Assembly: GCA_028282865.1 (NCBI GenBank)
Contig: JANQHA010000380.1
Coordinates: 1-9,794 of the forward strand
Reading direction: 5' to 3'
Origin: Oligoflexales bacterium
GTDB taxonomy: Bacteria > Bdellovibrionota_B > Oligoflexia > Oligoflexales > CACXFL01
DNA length: 9,794 bases
The notes under the pieces are model-generated. The model saw only the letters and a program-made list of their open reading frames with translations, ran no database searches and had not been told where the DNA came from. Position numbers and translations under genes: made by a program. Shown piece by piece: positions 1-4,890 of the stretch; positions within the stretch are counted from its first letter, which is position 1; every line of letters starts with the position of its first letter.

Positions 1-8
1 AAGTTCAA

Positions 9-14
9 TATAAT
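9..14 (+). promoter_or_regulatory. -10 promoter element of the first small gene
   Basis: The hexamer TATAAT is a perfect match to the sigma-70 -10 consensus. It lies about 32 bases before the start codon at 47, which leaves room for a short leader containing the AGGAG site at 34-38. The matching -35 box would lie outside the window, so the promoter cannot be fully checked. It supports transcription of the small reading frame that follows. Confidence 0.5.
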
Positions 15-46
15 CCTGCAGAAATGTAATAATAGGAGAACTAAGA

Positions 47-262
47 ATGATCTTATATAGTGACTTTGGTGAGTTTTATTCGGATGTCGGTCTGCTTGGG
101 CATATTGACGAGTTTGAAGGTCTGCGAATTAGACCCCGCCGTTTACTTGGTTCTTTTAGTGAAGATCGACTACCAGAATTGATTACATTTTGTGAAAATA
201 ACTCAGGTTTTCATGGAGAAATCGGCTGCAACTATCGAACCCTTCATTTGCTGTTCATTTAA
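47..262 (+). CDS. Small hypothetical protein, 71 residues, possibly frameshifted
   Basis: The product is not recognised. The case for a real gene is its start: a TATAAT box at 9-14 and an AGGAG SD site at 34-38, eight bases before ATG. The protein has no signal peptide or membrane segment and is acidic in its first 25 residues (GEFYSDVGLLGHIDEFEGL). The end may be damaged. From about position 241 another frame reads PSFAVHLSIRRIVDSSKE and closes at TAA 313-315. Adding one C to the CCC at 240-242 would join the two frames into a protein of about 88 residues. Either the 71-residue form is genuine or this is a gene with a recent one-base deletion. Its length and isolation give no clue to function. 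Confidence 0.45.
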   Translation: MILYSDFGEFYSDVGLLGHIDEFEGLRIRPRRLLGSFSEDRLPELITFCENNSGFHGEIGCNYRTLHLLFI

Positions 263-377
263 GTATACGTAGAATAGTTGACTCCTCCAAAGAGATCGCC
301 TTACATCAAGAATAAAGTAAATTATAACTATCATTGAGTTTGATACTTTTACTCCATAGACTTTCTTAGTAGATATT

Positions 378-386
378 TGATATTAT
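378..386 (+). promoter_or_regulatory. Extended -10 promoter directly upstream of the 384-residue gene
   Basis: TGATATTAT contains the TGn extension followed by TATTAT (381-386), a five-of-six match to TATAAT. Only six bases (387-392) separate the hexamer from the ATG at 393, so transcription would start at or next to the start codon. No SD site precedes that ATG. A second weaker candidate, TTGAGT (334-339) with 17 bases to TAGACT (357-362), would give a leader of about 25 bases. Confidence 0.4.
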
Positions 387-392
387 TTAGAG

Positions 393-1547
393 ATGCGCTC
401 TGAATTTTTTTTCATCTCTATTTTAAGTTTTTTTGGACTGGTAAAGTCTTGTAAAACTGTTCCACTTAATTCAGAACTGGCCGCGACAGATCAGGAAGCA
501 CCCAGTCTTAAGCTTACATATGCTTCAAGTCGCACGGCTCTTTCAACAGGCGTCAGAAAGAGCAGGCATGGATCGCTTTTTTCAGATTTTCCCAACGTTG
601 TTGAAATTTCAACTAGCAGCAGTGAGGGCTGGGGATATGTTCAGATCTTGCAAGATACTTTGCTTTCCATTGATAGTTCAAGATACAAAGAACTTCATAA
701 AATCAAGTTTGATAATCGGCGGAAAATCGGCGAATTCATTACCAACAATCAAAAGCATATATTGCTGGCGCTAAGGCAAGCCGTCGGTGATGAGGTGTTT
801 TTTTCTAACCTTTTTCAACCTTTAACCCGTCGACAGTACGATGTCGTTTCGATGCTTCACGGGTATTGGTGGCGCAATAAGAAGAATGATTACAGCTACC
901 CGGACACTGAGAGATATAAGGGAATAGATGACAGTTTTCCTTGTGCCCCCAGCAAAAGCTGTGAGCGACCAACGGTATTTGTTACCCACGCTGAGACTAA
1001 ATGGTGTAGGCCAAAATCATTCAAGAAGCCAATTGAGAATGAAATTGAGAAACGGCTTAAATCAAGCGATATTGTTTATTTAGGTACTGATCGAGGCGGT
1101 TGGTTTGTAGACGGAGTTCGTGAACACAGGTCTCACTCTGGGGGAGGAGAACACCAATTTGTTCCTACCAGTGGTAACGTCACCCTTTTGGGAGCTTTCT
1201 GGGGGCGATGTATCTCGGGTACCATAAATAGCATAGTTGATAATTATTTTACCCAAAAAAACAGGTATAAGAAAAAACCTTTAGTGTTAAATATTCCTAT
1301 GCGTGCTGTAGCTATTAATCCGGACAAAAGCTTGCATGATGTATGGGCCGGTTTAGGCTATGATCGACGTCTTTTTGTCCTATTTGCTATAAGTGATTTT
1401 TTTGATCTGCCCTATGACTTTCAATCGAACGTTGGCTGGAGGAGAAAAATTCCTCTGAATTTAGACCTCTACTTGGACGGCAAGCTACACTTCAAGTTTC
1501 GAACTGACAACGTAAACTTTATCGAAATGAGATTATATTCCTCTTAG
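393..1547 (+). CDS. Putative lipoprotein of unknown function, 384 residues
   Basis: I do not recognise this family. The N-terminus (MRSEFFFISILSFFGLVKSC) looks like a type II signal peptide, with the lipidated cysteine at residue 20; lysine at -2 of the lipobox is atypical. Lysine at +2 rather than aspartate would favour the outer membrane under the Lol rule known from enterics. The mature part is basic and aromatic-rich, with four further cysteines (about 184, 190, 205, 273) that could form two disulfides in the periplasm. A glycine- and histidine-rich stretch, VREHRSHSGGGEHQF (about 242-256), is the most distinctive segment, followed by LLGAFWGRCISG. The gene is uninterrupted, but its signal-peptide codons contain a T8 run (405-412) and a T7 run (428-434). 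No SD site precedes the ATG. Nothing nearby suggests a partner. The coding call is strong; the lipoprotein call is moderate. Confidence 0.75.
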   Translation: MRSEFFFISILSFFGLVKSCKTVPLNSELAATDQEAPSLKLTYASSRTALSTGVRKSRHGSLFSDFPNVVEISTSSSEGWGYVQILQDTLLSIDSSRYKELHKIKFDNRRKIGEFITNNQKHILLALRQAVGDEVFFSNLFQPLTRRQYDVVSMLHGYWWRNKKNDYSYPDTERYKGIDDSFPCAPSKSCERPTVFVTHAETKWCRPKSFKKPIENEIEKRLKSSDIVYLGTDRGGWFVDGVREHRSHSGGGEHQFVPTSGNVTLLGAFWGRCISGTINSIVDNYFTQKNRYKKKPLVLNIPMRAVAINPDKSLHDVWAGLGYDRRLFVLFAISDFFDLPYDFQSNVGWRRKIPLNLDLYLDGKLHFKFRTDNVNFIEMRLYSS

Positions 1548-1567
1548 CACTTGGTTGGAATTCTTGA

Positions 1568-1838
1568 GACCTCCTAGACAAAAAGCTATTTCTACGCTTA
1601 TCAAATAATCTCTCGCTCATCCGAGAGCAGCTGGAGGCGCAAAAGATCACCAACCAAATTTGGACTTACCACCAACAAGACCTAAGTAAAAAGACTTTGG
1701 TGATTTTTTCGAATCTTATATTTGCCATGAAATTAGTAAGCAAGAAAAACTGATGAAGGGATTCATTTTCTCCCTTATAAAGATTTCCTTAAACAACTCT
1801 GGAACCATAAATTGCTAGATCCGATTGAAGAATACTAA
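1568..1838 (+). pseudogene. Decayed C-terminal fragment of an unknown protein with two frameshifts
   Basis: Three consecutive frames give protein-like sequence that joins smoothly. The first reads LSLIREQLEAQKITNQIW and continues to about 1692, where an A5 run (1688-1692) must gain one A. The second then reads KKDFGDFFESYICHEISKQ as far as the A5 run at 1745-1749. Adding one A there opens the third, DEGIHFLPYKDFLKQLWNHK, ending at TAA 1836-1838. The restored product is about 90 residues, charged, and probably helical at its start. There is no start codon: an in-frame TGA lies at 1565-1567, so the 5' part of the gene is missing. I cannot assign a family; a transposase, replication protein or regulator remnant are all possible. 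Two independent one-base losses argue for decay rather than programmed frameshifting. Confidence 0.5.
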
Positions 1839-2117
1839 CCTGTAAAAACTGAGACTTGATCTGATATGGTAGTGTTGCTGGATGGATTGAGTATGGTACT
1901 TCCTTATTGAGTTTTGGTGTGCATTTAAGAATACTTCTTCCGCGCTAAGCCTGGACTAGTTTTGAGAAACCGAGTGTATTATTTTCGGAGATTGTAGTAT
2001 TTCCATGAGGGCGAACTTCGCTACCAACGTAGGCTAAGCGTTGTGAGACTAACATAGCTCTTCATAAACAGTATGTTTGATCAAGGGAAGATGGAGACAT
2101 AGCCCTTTGGAGGCTCT
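1839..2117. other. Intergenic stretch without a supportable gene
   Basis: No reading frame here has both a good start and coding character. The best candidate is on the minus strand (1945-2055, 36 codons, containing the text GSEVRPHGNTTISENNTLGF). It lacks a convincing SD site, and its neighbouring frames contain similar short open pieces (for example PSSNTTISDQVSVF at about 1850-1890). This may be a further decayed fragment, but I cannot show that. Confidence 0.4.
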
Positions 2118-2145
2118 AAACTCGAAAATGGCTCCCTTAGGAGCC
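2118..2145 (-). terminator. Intrinsic terminator of the 215-residue secreted protein gene
   Basis: GGCTCC (2130-2135), the loop CTTA and GGAGCC (2140-2145) form a perfect six-pair GC-rich stem. Read on the minus strand, the hairpin begins eight bases after the TAA of the upstream gene and is followed by ATTTTCGAGTTT, a moderately U-rich tail. A second weaker hairpin (AGCC at 2101-2104 with GGCT at 2112-2115) lies just beyond it. Confidence 0.65.
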
Positions 2146-2152
2146 CTAATAT

Positions 2153-2800
2153 TTATCTTACTTTTTTGAAATGATAGCAGTACATGTTAGCATTTGAAGT
2201 GCCGCGCTCTTCGTAATCCTCTAACCTTTGAAGCGCTACTACCAGATATCGACCAGATTTTTTGACTGCGTACACTCGAGTTCGATGATACTCCTCCGGC
2301 AGATGTTCCGGTACTATAGTTGGATGATATTCAGTTACAAGGCTACCGTTTTCTTCGATCGGATCATTTGTATCCCAAAGCAGTCTATTTTCTTCTATTG
2401 AAGCTTGAATATTATCCTCTTCTTCTTCTGTCATGTGGTCAAAGAAGTCCTCTGAAACTTCTTGATCCGGAGCTACTAAAACAAATTTGCGCGAATTCTC
2501 CGCCGGAAATAATGGGCCATGGTTTTCAGTGGGGATTATGACGTCTCCTACCAACATGCTGGCGGCTGGCGTTTCTGGTGCTAGTTCGGCATAACAACGC
2601 CCGGCATGCCAGCCCATAAGGTCATTCATGGTAGCTGCATTAGATTGAGCGCTGTCAAATAATTCTTCTAGTTTTGCATAGCGAGTTTTTGAATCGTTAG
2701 AGCTGTCTGTAAATATGGATTCAGGTCCAACGCCTAAATCTAGCGCAAATAGGTTGGTGCAGATTAGAGTAATACCTAAACTAATGATAACTTTTACCAC
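2153..2800 (-). CDS. Secreted protein of unknown function, 215 residues, GTG start
   Basis: The start is placed at GTG (2798-2800) because an AGGAG site (2808-2812 on the plus strand as CTCCT) lies seven bases before it. The next upstream ATG (2845) would put 15 extra polar residues before the signal peptide and has no such site. From the GTG the protein starts MVKVIISLGITLICTNLFA, a standard type I signal peptide with likely cleavage after Ala19. The mature chain has two cysteines, in GWHAGRCY (about residue 69) and MYCYHF (about 208), which could form one disulfide in the periplasm. The middle is strongly acidic (HMTEEEEDN). No family is recognised. It is a single-gene unit with its own terminator and reads toward the remnant on its left. 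Coding call firm, function unknown. Confidence 0.8.
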   Translation of the reverse strand: MVKVIISLGITLICTNLFALDLGVGPESIFTDSSNDSKTRYAKLEELFDSAQSNAATMNDLMGWHAGRCYAELAPETPAASMLVGDVIIPTENHGPLFPAENSRKFVLVAPDQEVSEDFFDHMTEEEEDNIQASIEENRLLWDTNDPIEENGSLVTEYHPTIVPEHLPEEYHRTRVYAVKKSGRYLVVALQRLEDYEERGTSNANMYCYHFKKVR

Positions 2801-2871
2801 GATAATTCTCCTAAATGTTGGATGCTTTGCGTCTATTCTTAACAAAAATAGTTTGGAAACTCCACCTTTTT

Positions 2872-2900
2872 ATTGTTCTAGATTCTTAGATGCAAATCAA
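2872..2900 (-). promoter_or_regulatory. Possible promoter of the 215-residue secreted protein gene
   Basis: On the minus strand TTGATT (2895-2900) and AACAAT (2872-2877) are separated by 17 bases. Each matches the sigma-70 consensus at four of six positions. The predicted transcript would have a leader of about 65 bases carrying the AGGAG site. It is a weak match in AT-rich DNA, so it could be chance. Confidence 0.25.
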
Positions 2901-3129
2901 ACAATCTGTGATTTTACAATGAATAAAATCATTCTAAGGTAAAGGTACGTTCGATCGCAGAGATGTAGAAGATAGAGATGTCGCTCTTTGGCGGCTTTGA
3001 TAATTCTTTCTTTTTTGTCGTCAACTTCAGTGTGGGGGTATGTTAGGATTTTGCTAAGAAGTCTGGTGTTTTGGTTTGTAGGGTGCTAGGTGGAATGGCA
3101 CCTATGCAAGTAAAAAATGCAAAACACAA
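2897..3129 (-). pseudogene. Probable decayed gene for a small secreted peptide
   Basis: Two minus-strand frames appear to be halves of one gene. The first runs from a possible TTG start at 3129 and reads LCFAFFTCIGAIPPSTLQ, which looks like a signal peptide, then TPDFLAKS before a stop at 3043-3045. Adding one A to the A4 run (3049-3052) moves it into a second frame reading LTYPHTEVDDKKERIIKAAK and then ERHLYLLHLCDRTYLYL, closing at 2897-2899. The restored product would be about 78 residues. No SD site is visible, and its stop lies inside the possible promoter of the neighbouring secreted-protein gene. I do not recognise the sequence. The joined reading is an inference; chance open frames in AT-rich DNA are the alternative. 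Confidence 0.3.
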
Positions 3130-3152
3130 ATGAATGTTATAGTTAGCTAACG

Positions 3153-3728
3153 TCAATTCGGATTTATCGGGTAAAAAACTTTTAAATCACCGTAATTAGG
3201 CGAATAGTTTTTACCAATAAAAGTTTTTTTTACTATTCCTTTAAACATTTTGCGATCACTTTTACGTATTACTAGTGCTATTGGCTGTAAAACACCTCGG
3301 GCAAGGAAGTCACCGCCTTTTACAAAATAAAAGTTTGCACCCCATTCATTATTAGTTGCATGAGAAATCATGCCTGTCATATCCTTATATAAAGAAACTA
3401 ATTCTTCAAAAGGCATTCCTTCTTTACCTTTTTGATAAATGTAATTTGTTACGGTTCTATGCAGTTTAGCGCCAGTCAATTCAGTAACTCTGTTTTTTAT
3501 GGTATCTTTGCGCATTTTCTCTATCGTTGGTAAATCGAATTTTAACATTGCTAGAATTTCGTTATAACGACGAGGGCTGATATTGACGAGAAAATGAGTA
3601 TAGGAAGTTCCAAAACCATGGGCCATTTTTATGTAAAGGCCCCGGCACCCCCCCCCTATTGAAAACCTCGGCATTGCTGTTGAGTTAACCGCAATACACA
3701 AAGCTGATATCATCAACAAATTCCGCAT
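3153..3728 (-). CDS. Basic secreted protein of unknown function, 191 residues
   Basis: The first 18 residues (MRNLLMISALCIAVNSTA) form a signal peptide with an S-T-A cleavage site, so the product is exported. The mature protein of about 173 residues is rich in lysine and arginine, and one cysteine (residue 28) remains after processing. Helical, charged segments (about 55-85 and 105-122) are followed by a probable beta-rich C-terminus (ANFYFVKGGDFLARGVLQP, ALVIRK, KTFIGKNYSPNYG). No domain is recognised. Residues 25-27 are three glycines encoded by GGGGGGGGG, a mononucleotide run where slippage would switch the gene off. No clear SD site precedes ATG, and a promoter-like -10 box lies six bases upstream of it. 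A basic exported protein could act on nucleic acid, cell wall or membranes, but nothing here decides between them. Confidence 0.75.
   Translation of the reverse strand: MRNLLMISALCIAVNSTAMPRFSIGGGCRGLYIKMAHGFGTSYTHFLVNISPRRYNEILAMLKFDLPTIEKMRKDTIKNRVTELTGAKLHRTVTNYIYQKGKEGMPFEELVSLYKDMTGMISHATNNEWGANFYFVKGGDFLARGVLQPIALVIRKSDRKMFKGIVKKTFIGKNYSPNYGDLKVFYPINPN
3648..3656 (-). repeat. Nine-base G homopolymer in the coding strand of the 191-residue gene
   Basis: The plus strand has nine consecutive C, read as GGG GGG GGG (Gly25-Gly27) on the coding strand. It is the longest G/C run I noticed in the window and lies seven codons after the predicted signal-peptide cleavage site. Gain or loss of one base would shift the frame before almost all of the mature protein is made. 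Confidence 0.95.
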
Positions 3729-3734
3729 TCTACC

Positions 3735-3763
3735 ATTTTACAACAAGAAATACCGGGTGGAAA
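3735..3763 (-). promoter_or_regulatory. Promoter directly upstream of the 191-residue secreted protein gene
   Basis: On the minus strand TTTCCA (3758-3763) and TAAAAT (3735-3740) are separated by exactly 17 bases and match the sigma-70 consensus at four and five of six positions. Only GGTAGA (3729-3734) lies between the -10 box and ATG, so the transcript would begin at about the start codon. Confidence 0.4.
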
Positions 3764-3818
3764 ATGAATTTTTTAGGTGGTTAAACTCAAACGAGGGTGG
3801 TCATTCGTTCAACTAATC

Positions 3819-3988
3819 CTAGTCGTCGATCAAGGACCTTCTTGCGTGGCGAGCCAGCTCCAAAAAGTTTGAAGCTAAATGTGCGTGAACTAAACTATCC
3901 GTTTTTTTCAGGAACTCCACTTTGTCAGGCCCACTTTAACATAAAGTTTGGACCAAGTTAGCCCCGGCAGATCAGCTAGACTGACAGC
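3819..3988 (-). pseudogene. Decayed C-terminal gene fragment, unknown family
   Basis: On the minus strand one frame reads LADLPGLTWSKLYVKVGL (within 3911-3988) and an adjoining frame reads DKVEFLKKTDSLVHAHLASN followed by FLELARHARRSLIDD, ending at TAG 3819-3821. Adding a single G or C within GTGGGCCTGAC (about 3926-3936) joins them into one continuous piece of about 56 residues. The C-terminal part looks amphipathic and helical. There is no start codon or SD site, so this would be the 3' remnant of a lost gene. I do not recognise the family. The plus strand of the same bases also holds an open frame, but it looks like an antisense shadow, rich in Arg, Ser and Pro. Confidence 0.4.
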
Positions 3989-4069
3989 CTAACATTTAAT
4001 CTAATAAAATTGGATAGTACGGCTTTGTGGACAGTACGACATATAGTCGCTCTAAATTTCACATAAATA

Positions 4070-4096
4070 TTGAAATAAAAATCTATTTATTATAAG
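4070..4096 (+). promoter_or_regulatory. Possible promoter of the 176-residue lipoprotein gene
   Basis: TTGAAA (4070-4075) and TATAAG (4091-4096) resemble the sigma-70 boxes, but the 15-base spacer is short. A start at about 4103 would give a leader of about 25 bases holding the GGAGG site at 4117-4121, six bases before ATG. The surrounding DNA is very AT-rich, so chance matches are likely. Confidence 0.3.
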
Positions 4097-4127
4097 AGCA
4101 TTTTTAACTCGATAATGGAGGTAGTAA

Positions 4128-4658
4128 ATGAATCTTATTAAGGCAGCACTAATATCAATAGTATTTTCCAATTTTATTTTTTCATGTGGAGTTACTAATG
4201 ACAAAAATAGTCAAGTTCTTTCAGAGAATACGAGGGCCCTTGGGGAATATGTTATTTGGCCAACGTTTGGTTACGGGGGGCGAGAGTTAAGTAACGAAGT
4301 CGGCGACACGGTCAAAATAACCCAAAATGATAATGGAACGGTAACACTAACAAGCAATAAAAACGAATACCTTGATTACTTAACCGACGAGACTGAGTTT
4401 GTCGGACGTACCGTATGGCCTCCGTTGCCAAAGGGTTATCTCGAAACGTGGGAGTACAATCCTATTATCTTCCTTTTTTATGGAAGGCGCTTGGCATCGG
4501 GATTCCACCATATTATTCAATTGCAAGAAGGGCTTAATTCTAGTGGCGAAACCAAACTGCTACTAACAGTGGAACAAGTTGCTATAGCGCGCAACAGACT
4601 TGGTGAAGTGCGCAACATCCCAAAAAAGTCACACTTCATACTAGAGCTCCCTAAATAA
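4128..4658 (+). CDS. Putative lipoprotein of unknown function, 176 residues
   Basis: The start is well supported by GGAGG (4117-4121) with a six-base spacer. Residues 1-20 (MNLIKAALISIVFSNFIFSC) form a type II signal peptide ending in the lipobox IFSC; glycine at +2 suggests outer-membrane sorting. After a flexible Asn/Ser-rich linker (about 21-35) the mature domain has repeated short hydrophobic and polar segments (GDTVKITQNDNGTVTLTSN, HHIIQLQEG, KLLLTVEQVAIARN, HFILELPK) consistent with a small beta-rich fold of about 140 residues. No cysteine other than the lipidated one is present. No family is recognised. It is a single gene between a decayed fragment and a convergent minus-strand gene, and I see no strong terminator after it. 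Confidence 0.8.
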   Translation: MNLIKAALISIVFSNFIFSCGVTNDKNSQVLSENTRALGEYVIWPTFGYGGRELSNEVGDTVKITQNDNGTVTLTSNKNEYLDYLTDETEFVGRTVWPPLPKGYLETWEYNPIIFLFYGRRLASGFHHIIQLQEGLNSSGETKLLLTVEQVAIARNRLGEVRNIPKKSHFILELPK

Positions 4659-4890
4659 GATAAATTCGGGGTTTAATTTTAGGTCAAAACCTTTTCACCG
4701 ATGGCCATTCCTTCTTGCCAAATCAAGTCTAAGCAATACATGTTAACACGCAAAGTCAAATTTAAGTTTATACTACTAACCTTCACTTTAGCTCGAAGCG
4801 AAGTAATAGTTCTTTGATTAATTTCTCTAAAATTTTAGCGCACCTTAAACCGCTGCACGACTAGCAAAATACTTAATTTGAGCTGCACTA

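Noticed and set aside
1610..1627. Hairpin CTCTCG-CTCATC-CGAGAG as terminator of the 384-residue gene
   Set aside because: It is not followed by a T run and lies within codons of the remnant; it may be chance.
1688..1749. Programmed -1 frameshifting at the two A5 runs
   Set aside because: The sites lack the full A AAA AAG slippery heptamer, two shifts would be needed within 60 bases, and the fragment has no start codon; decay is simpler.
2801..2845. Upstream ATG start (2845) for the 215-residue secreted protein
   Set aside because: It would bury the signal peptide behind polar residues, and the AGGAG site would be inside the gene, exactly where it serves the GTG at 2800.
3793..3960. Plus-strand open frame of about 55 codons opposite the 3819-3988 remnant
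   Set aside because: It is rich in Arg, Ser and Pro with no SD site or homology cue, as expected for the antisense of the better minus-strand reading.
4845..4890. Continuation of the 458-residue protein in another frame after its stop
   Set aside because: Two alternative frames are open for a short distance and neither is clearly protein-like, so the annotated stop is kept.
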